Positions 23,260 to 35,410 of a DNA stretch of 64,000 nt are shown here, piece after piece (positions within the stretch are counted from its first letter, which is position 1; each line of letters starts with the position of its first letter). The notes under the pieces were generated by a model. The model searched no databases and had not been told where the DNA came from. It saw nothing but the letters and a program-made list of their open reading frames with translations. Location of the stretch: positions 376,001 to 440,000 of the forward strand of contig QVRM01001473.1 of NCBI GenBank assembly GCA_003439945.1, given 5' to 3'. The stretch is from Dermanyssus gallinae (lineage: Eukaryota; Arthropoda; Arachnida; Mesostigmata; Dermanyssidae). Position numbers and translations under genes: made by a program.

Positions 23260-25558
23260 TTTGCGGGTCACGCCAATGTGCTTGCGGATAGCAATGTTTC
23301 AGTGCATACGGCAAACTTACTTAGCTTGCGGCCCCTCCACACTACAGGTGAATGGGTAACCTGTTCCAGGCAAAAGATAGAAATACTTTCCTATAGCGCG
23401 CCAATCACCGTAGTAGATTGTCGGCAGGATCAGCAAGCGGCCTTATTTGTAAGAGACTCTTCGTTACGAGTCGAGGGGAACGGGGAAACGCTTGTTTGAT
23501 TGGGGTTTGGCTGGCAACACGGGTGGAAGGCGGCCGACCGGCACGCCCGGTAACATGCCACAGCGAATCCGAGGAATGTTGAGTAACCAACCGTTCTGAC
23601 TGGACTCATCCAGCCATGCAGCAATCTCTAAGCGGTGGACCAGCGGAACGACTTCCATACATACATACACACACTTCATCCTCGGAGGAGAGACTTGTTA
23701 TCGTCCGTCCTGGGGCGTCATCGTCGTCATCGGGCGCGGGGAAGGGGGGGGGGGTACAACATGCCGACGTGCCGTAGCTTTAGCAAGAGCGCCACTTAAG
23801 TTGGTTGAGCCGTAACGGTTTCGCACATCGAAAAGCGAATTACTTCGAAGGAATGCTTCTTTCTTGTTCTTTTTCTGCTCCACACGGAGACGGGGAGACG
23901 GCAGCGTGGACGTCTCGGCGAAGGCGCAAACAAGCCCGCGTGTATGTATGCGAGAGAGGAGAGAAAGAAGACTTCCATTCAGCACTGTAGTTGTCGTGTT
24001 TTGCCCTGTCAAAAACCCGCGCCCTTGTGTTATTCAGCTCATCACCGACGTGCAGTCACCGATGTAGAAATAATAGTTAGTCGCCAACGAGCAACAGTCG
24101 TGATGCATAAGGCTTAAGGCCCTTTGAGAATGTGCTCGGATTTCTACCTCGTTGGGCTCAAACGGTAAAGGCAACGTTGCACCAACGGACAACAGCATTA
24201 CCCAGCGGCGCACTACTAACTAAGCTTTAAGCTGAAAACGTCTCTGCACACGTAAGAACAGTATGAATGAACTGAATGGCTGTGAAGGTTTGGAAGATTT
24301 TTAATGACGGCAAGCACTGCCAGTTTGGAACTTTAGTTACATTCGTACGAGTTTTTCGCACAGTTTGCCAGTCGGATTACGCTGACCCGCTCAACACGTT
24401 CATGGCGGCGGCATACCTTTGCGTCTGAAGAACGCCCACAGAAAGCCTCTTGGTCGCGTCTCTTTACCACTAAAAGCCTAGAAATATTTCAAGCACAGCA
24501 CGCCCCAGTTGCCATGCTCCCTAAGAACAAATGTCGACCTCCGTTTGCAATGTTAAAAAAATCAACTGCGAATGAGTCTCATACACGGCTACGGAAACGA
24601 TGCTTATGGACATGTAGGGCCACCTACAAAGGTGAATAAATGAAGTAGATTGATTGATTTATTGATTGTTTTATTACACGACTACGTACGAGACGCTGCA
24701 TTCGGATACAAGCTATCCGGTTCACCAGCGATCAATATGGCCGAGGCTGTCAGTAACTTAAGAACTACCATGAGTATAAGAACATGGGTTTGTTAACGTA
24801 TGTTTGCGAAACGTTTCCTTTAAACAAATGTATACTTTACCTTGTTGTTTGTGTAATATATATATTTTTAATTAAGCATGGATTTTTAACGCCGACTCAG
24901 CAACGGCAGAAACGTGAGTCCATTGCTCGTGGGTTAGTCGTTACCTAATATTTAAAATTTCTAACCTTATTTCGAGACCCTGCATTAACACACCACTTTA
25001 CTTTAAAGCTTTCAACGCGAGGTACGAACTCATCATTAAACTTTTTGAGGCTACGCGCGCTTGAATAAGACATGAATGTTTTACTAAAGCTTCATAGACT
25101 ATGCACGCGCGGTGAGACATGAGAGCTTTCCCGAGGCATTGTTGCTAAAAGCTCCAAGCATGTACATGCGGCATAAACTCCAACTGAATACATTTTGATA
25201 AGCGAAGGCGGGATCAAACAACATTTAAGGCAACTAAAGCCTCCCGCGGCGCGAGGCATTAGCATTTGATTGGGAAGCGCTGTCTATATAAACCAACGAG
25301 TGTCATTTTAGTACTTTTTAAATACGAGTTAAAATGTTCCCTGCATCAAAGCTATTGTTGTATATTATCAGCACCGTCTACTTCTTAGCGTACTAAGTAT
25401 AAAATCTAATAACTTTTTGTCAGAATCGCTATCTGGCCATCTGCAAAAGTACTCCTATTCAATTTACCCTTATGTAATGGTGTTAACAAATACCTACACT
25501 GTGCCTATTTGAAATGACTGGGTTACGTTAGGAACTAGACCATCAAACCGCGTGCGTA

Positions 25559-25589
<31 letters not shown>

Positions 25590-25590
25590 T

Positions 25591-25630
<40 letters not shown>

Positions 25631-26475
25631 TACGCGTGTGTCTCTTACATCCGCATATATGCATACACTATAGTAGCTGCATGTTGTGCATTTTCCTCAC
25701 TGTAGGCCTCTACGTTTCTATTTATATCAGCGGGCTAATTCCCATGGGTGCCTGGTATCAACTCTGGTTGTGGACCGGAAAAGCTCATCTCTGCGCAAGA
25801 GAGCAGTGCGGTTGAAGAATTGCTCACTAGATTGGCTTTTAGAAATAGGCCAAACATCAAACCAGCTATGAGATCTCAGCTGACTCTATTTCGACCCGCG
25901 CTGAATGAGCTCAAACAAGTTCGACATTTTCGATCAAGCTATCTTCAAAGTGAGCTCTAAATACTCACCGCAAAACACAAGACAGAACGGTAGCTCAGGT
26001 ATTTAAGTAGTGTAGTTTTGTTACAACCTCTAATATTCAATAGTACAACAAACTGTTCTTGCTGTGTTGATTTAGTTTTTGGGACCTGTTATTTCTCAGG
26101 CGTGGGGAAACGCAGCTAAACACGCACATCGCGTAGATTCTGCTGGATAGTTTGGAACTGGGACTACCGCCAAGATTGTTGGTTTCTTTTTTACACCGAA
26201 AGCTTCTAAATCTCGGTTTGCCACTGTAGTCAGAAGACATCCTTAGCATTACCCCGGTAGCCTGGGATATGGTTTAATATCTCGAACATGCCCCTCTGGA
26301 AATGTGGTTCAGCTTGTACGCTGATTTCATTACTTTCTACCAGTCTAGTTCAAACCGGATGGTACAGACCGCCAACGTCATTCCGATCTATTTTGGTCAC
26401 CTTCCTTACAAAGGTTATGTGGCCTGTAGACCCACCGAGCAGATTTATTAGACTTGCGGATACAATCTAAATCAC
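23260..26475. other. No recognisable gene
   Basis: Contains GC-rich overlapping ORFs (23278-24067, both strands) without recognised domains. At 24600-24670 AATAAATGAAGTAGATTGATTGATTTATTG looks like a LINE-type tandem-repeat 3' tail. Long AT-rich unique stretches make up the remainder. Confidence 0.35.
25557..25628. repeat. TA-rich microsatellite
   Basis: Interrupted (TA)n tract with an internal TATTTATATATAAATA palindrome. Confidence 0.9.
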
Positions 26476-26476
26476 T

Positions 26477-26633
26477 TTTCGGGCTGACCCCAGCCAAGAT
26501 TTAACGTCCACGGGACTGCTTCTCGCAATGCTTCATCGACGGACCCCATCAATACAAATGTGCAACGGTGGGGCTTGAACCCCGCGCACCTATGTGTCTC
26601 CTCCGGTCGCTAGGCGCAGACGAATGCAACACA
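26477..26633 (-). mobile_element. SINE-B, minus strand
   Basis: Reverse complement of the SINE-B consensus: 3' words GGCTGACCCCAGCCAAGATT, ACGTCCACGGGACTGCTT and ATACAAATGTGCAACGGTGG, then the box-B complement GGGGCTTGAACCCCGCGCAC and the head complement TGTGTCTCCTCCGGTCGC. It is nearly full length; no clear target duplication seen. Confidence 0.9.
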
Positions 26634-28130
26634 CTTCTAGGAATGCGGGATTGTCCCTCCGAACTTTGACTTTGCTCAGAACTAGCTTTTCAACAGTTTT
26701 TACACTTTGGGCGTTATCTTGCGCATGATACGCTGTTTTTATCTTGCGGGACCTACAAAGGTAATCAGACTCGCACTCTTTTCCTTATATCGTCGGCGTC
26801 GGTCGAACCTGCGCGTTACATCACCGCTTACTTCAGTAACACAGATCACGCAGCTTGAACTGAGTGCCTTCCCGACCCTGTATGAATATGAAAAAACCTC
26901 CTTAACAAATGTTTTACTTCTAGGCCAATCTGATATTATTCTGCTAGCATTTCTCGACAGCGTCCTCTAACCTTCGTCCTGTTTCACCTTACAACGCATA
27001 ACATGGTATAACTTCTTATTTTTCTCCGCCCTGTGCCTGATCGGCAGGCTGGTGAAGGAAGGTGTCGTTCTGGCCAAAACGAGGACCACTGGCATTATCA
27101 CCGATTATTACCGCTACAACACCAATAGCGATCACAAACTTGCACTGCCGTTGCGAGCATTGCCACGGCCGTTAATATGGTTAGATCGTAGCCACAAAGC
27201 TACATTGAAGATTGCCAACCGCTCTATTGACTCTGGTTGCCGGTGGCAAATCGGATTGGCGCCCCCTTTGAGGTGGCAGCTTACGATTGCCGGTGACTGA
27301 GCCTGCGGCTTACATTGAGATGCCGATAAGTCCTCATAGCAAGCCGTGCTTTACAATCGCCGAATGCAAAGGAATGACATTTTGCTGCGATCTCATACGA
27401 CAGAAAACGCAGAGTCGTACACGTTCCGTTGATCAACGAAGAGTAGCCGAAGGTCGGTGCAAGATGCAACAACAAGGTTTATCATCAACGATTTTACATC
27501 GCAAGCAACGAGGCTCATTTGAGTTCAAAGCGGCCAAGCAGCCAGCGCTTCGCTCTTATACATCTGCTTTGTATATCTGCTTTTACATTTTCTGTGTACG
27601 TTGCAAACTATATATATATTTTTTAACATGCTCTACAGGCAATCTGTCACAATTTATGTCATCTTTATACCTATTGTTGTAGCACCTGCATTTATAAAGT
27701 GTAAGCACAAAATGATATACATGCACTCATACATATATTGCATAAACGTTTTTTCCAGTGTCAACAATTCACAGATTTTAAAGGATAAGAACAAGTGTTT
27801 TCTGCGTTTAGTTCAATGATCAAACGTCTTTTGTAAAACGCCAAACCCGCTCAGTATTTCGGCTGCGATAACTCGTTCTATACTTTTAGCACCATGCAGG
27901 CTAGAGAGTGCGACGTTAAGATCCACCTGAATCTGGGAAGCCTCAGTTGGCCTTCACATTACTGAAATTGGAATTCGAATTCGTATTCAGGAGGTAGTTT
28001 GCGTCTAACTACCTTATGGGCAAGCACTGCTAAATTTAAACGCGCCAGCTGATCGAGTTTGAGTAGTCCGAGGTGCCCTACCTTAGCGACACGTCTTCCC
28101 GATGAGACGGACCAGTAATGGCTCTCACCG

Positions 28131-28133
<3 letters not shown>

Positions 28134-28164
<31 letters not shown>
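28134..28164. repeat. (TA)n microsatellite
   Basis: Pure TA tract of about 30 bases. Confidence 0.95.
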
Positions 28165-28167
<3 letters not shown>

Positions 28168-28768
28168 GTGTCTCGGTTTTGCTATATACGCGCTATTTCT
28201 GCAACAGAATTACATGTGCGTTTATGTTTGAATGGGGTAATTAGGGCGTACCCTTAAAATCCGTGCTTACTACATAGGTTAACCTTTGAGGCCCTCAGAT
28301 GCCCAGCAATTGCTGGAATGAAAACTTCCTTTCAAAGCATATTAAGTTGTACCAGTGAGGTAAAAGGAAAGTAGTCCGATGAAAATGGAACACAACAATT
28401 AAAAAACAAAATTAGCATTAAGTTAAATCCCAGTAGTATATCGGTTGTACCATAATAATTATATCTGTATATTTATCATAGGAATACAGTAGTAAATACG
28501 CGTATGGCGATTCAAAAACTACATGTTAAATAAACATTTAAAAAACTTAAAGTTACGAAGTACATTTTAGCCTAGCACTTTGAGTGATCCGGATGCTTAC
28601 TTTTCTAATTTATGGTGATTTGAAAACGTACTTTTTAATATATATATATATATTTAGCATTCAAATCTGCCAGGCCTTTTAGTGTGACCAAACAAACAGA
28701 CACAAAACGGGACAATTGCCTATTTTCGCTGACGCCCAGTTTATTCCAGTGGTACCAAGGCATTTCCT

Positions 28769-29035
28769 ATGGCCTATTTGTTGCTGGTATTAGCGGCACT
28801 GTTAATGCTGTTCACTATCAGGTCTGCCGTTGGTACTAACACTACCACTAGAGCTGAGCTGCAACTGAACATCGAATGTACTCTGAGAGAGCTGCCGAGC
28901 GAAAGCCTTGTGCAATCATTACTATTTGATGGCACGTCATTAGTGGGTCACACGTTGTTTTGGCGCCGACTAAACTTCGTTCATTCCCTTGAGGGAGGAA
29001 CCGCTCGGTGGCGGCAGCAGCAGCAGCAACAATAA
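28769..29035 (+). CDS. Hypothetical 88-aa ORF with signal-peptide-like start
   Basis: The N-terminus MAYLLLVLAALLMLFTIRSA is strongly hydrophobic and ends in a small-residue cleavage-like site (SAVG), so the ORF could encode a small secreted protein. The remainder is unremarkable, and the last residues are Gln encoded by CAG/CAA repeats. The start context (TTTCCTATGG) is not strong. There are no Cys-rich motifs, introns or neighbouring exons that I can identify. An ORF of this length is expected by chance in such a window, so I list it only for the hydrophobic start. Confidence 0.15.
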   Translation: MAYLLLVLAALLMLFTIRSAVGTNTTTRAELQLNIECTLRELPSESLVQSLLFDGTSLVGHTLFWRRLNFVHSLEGGTARWRQQQQQQ

Positions 29036-30145
29036 CAACCTGTTCTCTGCTACGTTCCTGTCCAAATCTATAGACCTAAGGAAACCTTAGTCACTAAGCT
29101 GTCTCAACGCAATCAGCTTTACTGCTTGCTGACTTAATGAGAGACTCGGCCAACTTGATTGACAGGGTGCCGTTCGTTGCAGTTTTCAACATCCATTGAA
29201 AACTTTGTTTCCCTCGAGCCGAACTAAAATTGCGTTGTCTGGCCTCGAATGTTCCATCCTCATTTACCACAATGCTGAATTAAGTCGCTAAAAACTACTA
29301 GCTTTTTGTTGACGTTGTGTTGGCAAGCACAGTAAATTAGTTTGAGGTAATGTTTGAGTTTTTCCAATTATTCTTTAGAACGTTTTCTTTAGCCATGTCG
29401 ATCAACCTTTAAGTTACAGTCGACAACACTGGACTAGCGACTCTGCTCAACAATGCAGTGCTGAACATTCAGTTATCAAGGGTACAGCCGTCCTGGTGGA
29501 GTGTAACCGTGGAAGTGAGCACGTATCTATCTAGATCGTATTTTTGATCGAGAGCTATACATTAGGCCAAATCATGTCGTTTTTGTCGCTTATTAAACAT
29601 TTTCACCTATGCTAGCCAAGACCTATTCTAAAATTTCACCTATGCTTACTAAGAAATTTTTTTTTCAAATTATTTGGTCAACCGATTTGCGAATAGAGAC
29701 TCCTTTTTGCTAGGTACTAACAATGTGTTATGGCCTAAAGGAACTCCGAAACCGCAAAGCCCTCTTCCATCTACATATGTGAGTGCGGATCAATGTTCGT
29801 CAGGTAGATCTGCGCAGGGCTTTGCATACAGCAACCGAGAAGTTGCATTGCAAATGCTCGGTTTGCACATAACATGATGTCTGGGGCAAACAATACACGA
29901 TCGATAATGCACGCAGGATAATACAACGCCTTGTCTGGTACACTGGCCCCAGGAGCAACTTGTATGAATTGTTCCAACAGTATTCCACAGACTGTTACTT
30001 GTTCACCTTTGAAACTCCCTGGGAAGACGCTAGTAATCAGCGATCTGATTGCAATTTGTAATAGCACTGCACTCGTAGAGGAAAAGCACCATTAACTATA
30101 TGCGTAATCAAACTAGCGATGGTAAAGCAGGCTAGCAGAGATGAT

Positions 30146-30219
30146 TCTAAGCACAAGCAAATTTAATCTAGAATATATGATTGAAAATATATTTTAGATT
30201 AAATTTGTTTGTGCTTAGA
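30146..30219. repeat. Short foldback (74-bp hairpin)
   Basis: TCTAAGCACAAGCAAATTTA at 30146 pairs with the reverse complement ending at 30219. The arms are about 33 nt with two G:U-compatible differences and a short A/T loop. It could be a tiny MITE or a transcribed hairpin. Confidence 0.75.
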
Positions 30220-30261
30220 AAGGATTGCCTCCGTACTCTACGGCGGCTTGAACTAGCCGTG

Positions 30262-30330
30262 AGGCATATGTTCAATGCACGGAAGGCCGGACGTGTTGAA
30301 ATGTCTAGGCTTCCCCAAAGGGCCTTCTTT
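30262..30330 (-). mobile_element. SINE-A 3' fragment
   Basis: TTCAATGCACGGAAGGCCGG, ACGTGTTGAAATGTCTAGGC and TTCCCC match the reverse complement of the SINE-A 3' end (46390-46450). It abuts the A tail of M2. Confidence 0.65.
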
Positions 30331-30335
30331 TTATG

Positions 30336-31643
30336 TTTTTTTTTATAAAGAACTAACTGGAAAATGCGGCACACACGGACACCGCTAAAAGCTAGGCATA
30401 TGCCCCGTCCTCAGATTGTCTGGGAACTGCTTGCGCATAGCATCAAACAGTCGAATGGGGGGGGGGCGGATTGGGAGTTTTGGGAGGAGATTGGGGAGAC
30501 TTCTAACGGATGTGTTCCCCGGGAGACACGAAAAGGCACGAGGATAGGGCGGCCCCTGTGTTCTCCTGTACGATATCCTTGAAAGCTTGTGACCAGTTCG
30601 TTCCAGGACGCTTATTACGTCATTTTCCTAATGATGTAACGTAGGTTAAAACTGTCGTATTCCTGTAAAGCTCCAGTAATTGTGCGCGCTGCTCTGTCCA
30701 TGCTGGTCACTTTAACGCGGTATGTTCTGGGGTGTCCTTGACTCTATCGCCGCAGTGGACGCATATGAGGCTAGAGGCCTTCCTAAGCAGGCAGGACTCG
30801 AGGTCGCCGTGACCTATGAGGACTTCGGTGGTGTAGAATCTAAATTCTCCCCCCGGTCGGTTGAGCCAGCCTCTGATGTATGGGGTCAGGGTGCGAAAAC
30901 TCGCATCTGTATTTTTCCTTTATTTCCTACTGCCAGAGGTTAATTGTGTGCCGACGTTTCTTGTGTTTTTAAAGTCGATCGGTTATGCCATAAGGGGGTT
31001 GCTCGAGTGCGTTCAAATCCTACGACATCATTCCGGCAAAAAAGAAGAGAACCGCCGCCGCACTAATTGTTCATTATGTCCCAGTTACCCTGAGAGTTTT
31101 GACGCTCTAGGCCCGACGTGGGAGTTCCACTCTCGGCTCATTTTATGGTATCGGTGGGCCAGGCCGGAGCTCTATAAAGGGCTACTGACTCTGCCGCAGA
31201 CTAATGATTCGCTTTCTCAATTGTCGTGGCTCATTGGTATTGGGAATGAGGTGTGCGGAGCAGTTGGCTGTATTCGTTACCTCCTGCGTCATCTGCCGCA
31301 CGTTTTCAGTACCACGGAGAACCCTGTCCAGGTACCCCGATGTATCTTAGGTTGTCGACGACTGCGATCTCTTGGTCTTCATGGCGGAGGTGAAAGGCGG
31401 GACATTTATTCTGACCCACCAGGAGTATCGCCTCGCTCATGGAAGGGGCGTGAGCAGGCCCTGTCGTTGGTGTCCAGCGGGCGACGTCGGCGAGTGCCTC
31501 ATTTGCACGGCCCTGCTGCAGATCTGGAATCCGTGCCTAGACGGTTAGGTCAAGGTCATCGGCGTATGAAAGAAGGTTAACACCGGAGGGGGTCCCTTAG
31601 CCGCAGCACGTCATTGTAAGATATTATCCATAGCAGGGGACCA
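30336..31643 (-). mobile_element. R1-like element M2, 3' part (minus)
   Basis: The 3' end is the T-run (A tail on minus) at 30336-30345, preceded by GCATTTTCCAGTTAGTTCTT, a 3' UTR end shared with the R1-like fragment ending at 19934. It extends to 31643, where P1 interrupts it. The 5' part continues at 34851-35060. Confidence 0.8.
30590..31643 (-). pseudogene. M2 ORF2, RT palm to C-terminal zinc region
   Basis: Minus strand. LGPLLWIISYNDVLRL (31643-31598) continues an RT motif whose first half lies beyond P1. SYADDLDLTV (about 31572-31540) is the catalytic block. EAILLVGQNK and NLRYIGV follow, then FYTTEVLIGHGDLESCLLRK (30838-30780) and CVHCGDRVKDTPEH (30765-30720), the C-terminal CCH-type zinc motif of R1/jockey-like ORF2 proteins. 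The plus-strand 239-codon ORF across 30861-31580 is only the complement of this gene. Stops make it inactive. Confidence 0.8.
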
Positions 31644-31656
31644 AGTATAAAGCCCT
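31644..31656 (+). repeat. Left target-site duplication of P1
   Basis: AGTATAAAGCCCT, repeated exactly at 34838-34850. On the minus strand it encodes the GFIL part of M2's PQGFILGP motif. Confidence 0.9.
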
Positions 31657-34600
31657 AGGAAGTGGATTACAAAGGAAGTGGATTAGGATTCTGCTGGATT
31701 GAAATAAAAGCCGTAGGGAGAATATACTCCTGCTACATAAGCCCCAACTGCCCGCACGAGGAATTCGAACAACTGCTAGATAACCTCACGGCGTCCATAC
31801 TAAACCTAAAACCGGGAACAGGCTTGCTAATCACCGGAGATTTTAACTCGGCAGCAGTGACGTGGGGCTCTCGGCGAACAGACAAGCGGGGGAGAGCGCT
31901 CTTAGAATAGGCAGCGGCCAACGACCTGTACATTCTCAACGATGGAAAAGAGGCGACTTTCCGGCGGCACAGCTACGAATCATACGTAGACATAACTTTC
32001 AGTAACTCTCAGATAGCGCAGAAGGTATCGAGCTGGACGGTTCTCGTGGATAAGGAAAACCTTAGCGATCATCTCTGCGTAGAGACTCGACTAAATCTCG
32101 GAACTACTTCCCCGCCGCAGCAACAGAGAAAGCGGTACAAAATTTGGGATGAAGAAAAGTTTAAAAAGGAAATTTGGAACAAAATGAGGCAATCCGACTC
32201 ACCTAAGACCCTGGGGCAGCTTCAGGCCATTCTCAAAGAGGCGTGTGAAAAAACAGCCACGGTGAGGGCGCACCCAAGACGGCTAGGAAAGCTGCCTAAG
32301 CACTGGTGGACACAGAACATTGCCGATAAACGCAAAGAATGCAACAAAGCCAGAAGGGCACTAAAGCAGACCCACCGAAACAACGAGGAGCGACTGCAGG
32401 CACTGACCAGATACAGAGAAAGCAGAGTAACTCTTAAGAGTGCTATTGCTGACAGCAGAACAAAGTGCTGGAAAGAGCTTTTCGCCCAGGTCCAAGGGGA
32501 CCCATGGGGAAAGCCATACAGAATTGTGTGCGGTAACAAGAAAACCGCCGTTACAGGCGTCCTCGATGAACAGGAAACAGTTGACATCCTAGCTAAGCTT
32601 TTCCCGACTCACGACTCGTTCGAGAGGGATACCTACGAAAACACATCAGAAGCAACAGACGATGATTTCCCGGCAATTCAGCCGTTCGAAGCTCTCCAAG
32701 CGGCAAATAGGCTCAAGACGGGAAAAGCCGCCGGCCCTGACGGCATCCCCCCGGCTGCAGTAAAGCTTCTGTTCAAAGAACATTCAGCTGCTGTTGCAGA
32801 AACCCTTACCTCCGCGATGAGAACAGGAGAGTTCCCACAAGATTGGAAACAAGCAGAAGTGGTCCTTATCCCCAAAGCAAATGGAGGATACCGGCCAATA
32901 TGTTTACTAAGCGCCTTAGCCAAGGGGTATGAAGCCATTATTGAAGAAAGGCTCAGGCTGTTTGCGGAGGAGTGCGGACTCCTGTCACCGGCACAATTTG
33001 GCTTCCGTAAACACAAATCGGTCCTAACGGCAATCCACAGGGTTCTCAGTAGAGCTGAGCAGGTGCGCAGGTCCACCACCTGTACAAGACAGCTAGTCAT
33101 GGTAACCCTCTTGGATGTGAGAAACGCCTTTAACAGCCTTCCATGGAAGACCACCTTAGACGCGCTCGTTCGTAAAAATGTTCCGCCATACCTAGTTTAA
33201 GTAATATCTGGATATCTTAAGGAAAGGTCCGTTTCAAACGGCAAGGTGGTGTTTCCAATGACAGCCGGCGTGCCACAGGGGTCAATCCTGGGCCCACTGC
33301 TATGGAACCTAGCGTATGATGACGTCTTGCGGCAAACCGGTCTACCCCCGGGAATAGACATGATAGCTTACGCTGACGACTTAGCGGTTGTGGCACAGGC
33401 TAAAACGGAGGACGAACTTGAGCTAAACACGAACAAAGCCCTGCACTCAACAGCGGAATGGATGAAGGCCGCGGGGCTGGCACTCGCCCCTGAAAAAAGT
33501 GAGATCATCCTCTTAACTGGCAAGAAGAGAGTCCGACCGCTGCACATACAGGTTGCAGGGCAAACAATCCAGTTCGTGAAAGAAGCCCGCTACCTTGGGG
33601 TGACGCTGGACACGTCCATGACGGGCTTATGTCACTTAAAAAAGGCTGTGGAAAAAGCATCTAAGACGGCAAACGCTATAGCGAGGATACTTCCAAACGT
33701 ACACGGACCGCGGGCTCGCACAAGAAAACTACTAATGGCAGTTGCAGAGTCTATCGCGCTCTTCGGAGCTGCCGTATGGGCCAGAACGGCTCTTAAGACC
33801 AAGAAAGCAAAACTCCTCCTGCGCAAAACGCAGAGGATCGCAGCCCTTAGGGTAATACAAGGGTACAGAACGATCAGCACAAATGCGGCTCTGCTGCTTG
33901 CCGGAGACATTCCTTGGGACCTCAAGGCGTTCGAGAGACAACGGCTGTGGGACATTGGCACACCTACAGAAATCGACAAAGAACGAGAGAGAAAAGTCTC
34001 TTTAGAAGAATGGCAAGCTGAGTGGGACGCCATTCCCTCCGGGGCCCCCGGAAAGAGCCTGACCAAACTGCTGCCAAACATACAGGAATGGATAGCAAGG
34101 CCGGGAGGGGATCTAACCTTCTACCTGACACAGATTCTCACGGGGCATGGAAACTTCCAATCATACCTCCACCGAATTGGAAAAGCCCCATCAGAAATAT
34201 GTCTTTTCTGCGAAGACGCCCTGGAAGACGGTCCAGAACACACACTTCTTAAGTGCCAGGCATGGGAGGAGGCCAGAACCGGAGCGATAAGACACATTCG
34301 CGAGAAATGGTCCAGAGCGGGAATAACCCACCGTGAAGTTCAAGACCCTCCACGAAACTGTCTGAAATGTTTTGTGGAGTACATCCTGGGTTCGGCTCAA
34401 GCATGGGAACTGGGAGCGGAAATAGCACAGGAGGTGCTAAAGACAAAGCACATAAGATGCACGGAAAGGCAGAATCCTTTTGAAGCCAGCACGGCTGAAG
34501 AAAGCGCAACTTTGAATCAAACGGGTTCGCAAGGGCTGGGACAAAGTGCGCCTGACAGGTGGGGGAACCCGTGAGCTACCCCGGCCAATTGATCCGATAG

Positions 34601-34837
34601 GGCACTCGCCACTTCTCCTGATGGCTCATAGCACTGTTCTATGGAGACCTGGGCCATCAGAGAGTGAAGCTTAAGGGGGGAGGTGCGTTTAGTGGGTATG
34701 GGTCTCAGTGGCGTAACATCCATCCGCTGGGGTCGAGTCCCACACAGCTCGAGATGGAAACCGAATTTTCCTACTCGTAGCAGTAGTGCGTAACTGCATT
34801 TAACCCTCCTCCACAAAAAAAAAAAAAAAAAAAAAAA
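31657..34837 (+). mobile_element. R1-like element P1, 5'-truncated, nested in M2
   Basis: A 3.18-kb insertion with exact 13-bp flanking duplications, ending in a ~23-nt A tail (34815-34837). It begins inside the endonuclease coding region, so it is 5'-truncated, as is common after target-primed reverse transcription. The first bases hold a short direct repeat (AGGAAGTGGATTA at 31657-31669 and 31673-31685), a typical 5'-junction scar. The 3' UTR (34575-34814) is closely similar to that of P2 (47560-47798), so the two are members of one family. It is the youngest-looking LINE copy in the window, with only two in-frame stops. Confidence 0.92.
31662..34574 (+). pseudogene. P1 ORF2: R1-like endonuclease (partial) + RT + zinc
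   Basis: One reading frame runs the whole way, broken only by TAG at 31908-31910 and TAA at 33198-33200. Endonuclease: TGDFNSAAVTWGSRR (about 31833-31877), SYVDITFSN and SDH (32064-32072, catalytic His). RT: KAAGPDGIPPAAV (32726-32764), YRPICLLSALAKGYEA, QFGFRKHKSVLTAIHRV, LLDVRNAFNSLPW (33109-33147), GVPQGSILGPLLWN (33267-33308), AYADDLAVVA (33366-33395) and ARYLGVTLDTSM. C-terminus: CLFCEDALEDGPEHTLLKC (34201-34257), the CCHC zinc motif. The N-terminal endonuclease blocks (Asn and Glu) are absent because of the 5' truncation. The order and spellings fit the R1 clade; the protein would act in the nucleus to nick DNA and copy element RNA. Confidence 0.9.
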
Positions 34838-34850
34838 AGTATAAAGCCCT
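34838..34850 (+). repeat. Right target-site duplication of P1
   Basis: AGTATAAAGCCCT, identical to 31644-31656. Confidence 0.9.
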
Positions 34851-35060
34851 GCGGTACTACTGCAGTCGTTCCATGGAACTTGATACTTCTGTCATGTAGG
34901 TAGTTGGATATTCTTTTCCATCAGGTAAAATATTTTTTTGAGTGGAGAGCCTCTAGGATGAATTTAGGCGGTAGGCTATCGAAAGTATGTTTGACGTCCT
35001 CCGTCTTCTGTGCGGGGACTCGCGGAGCACAACAGCTTGCGCCTGGATGCGTTTTAAATG
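34851..35060 (-). pseudogene. M2 ORF2, upstream RT part
   Basis: Minus strand reads EDVKHTFDSLPPKFILEAL (about 35010-34950), the block equivalent to LLDVRNAFNSLPW in P1. It continues RISNYLHDRSIKFHG and AVVPQGFIL, which runs through the 34838-34850 duplication. The reading resumes at 31656/31643 with LGPLLW, proving that P1 split this gene. The 5' limit is unclear. Confidence 0.8.
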
Positions 35061-35119
35061 AATTAATGTATCTTTTATTAAGTAATATTTAGTTTATGCA
35101 CATATGTGATACATCTGTC

Positions 35120-35314
35120 CTACGCCACGTTCATTAGCGATATTGCTTGTGTACACTGTTGGAGATGATACAGATCACACGATTGTCCGCATAGCTTGCA
35201 TTCACACTCGGTGGATGTTTCATGCAACCCATTTCCTAAACATATCTTCATACGAAATCCATGTACTGTAAACCTAGTATTGAAGTACCTGCTTTTACAA
35301 CATGGGCCCTTCAA
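35120..35314 (-). pseudogene. LINE C-terminal zinc-region relic
   Basis: Minus-strand ORF with RYFNTRFTVHGFRMKI followed by CECKLCGQSCDLYHLQQC. The spacing resembles the C-terminal CX2C...HX4C motif of R1/jockey-type ORF2 proteins. Too short to classify, and I see no A tail. Confidence 0.45.
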
Positions 35315-35410
35315 TTAATTTGTGGTCATCGCTCTAGTCTCATAAAACGCCAATTAAAATCCGCAAAATTATATTCCGATTCAGCAAGATGATTCTTAAA
35401 GGCCTCCGTT

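Larger units (their letters stand above)
26634..30145. other. Mostly unassigned
   Basis: No gene I can support beyond the weak ORF at 28769-29035. It contains (TA)n at 28134-28164 and short ORFs (for example 27287-27682) with no recognisable domain. Confidence 0.35.

Noticed and set aside
30861..31580. 239-codon plus-strand ORF
   Set aside because: It is the complement of M2's RT and C-terminal region, which has recognisable motifs on the minus strand.
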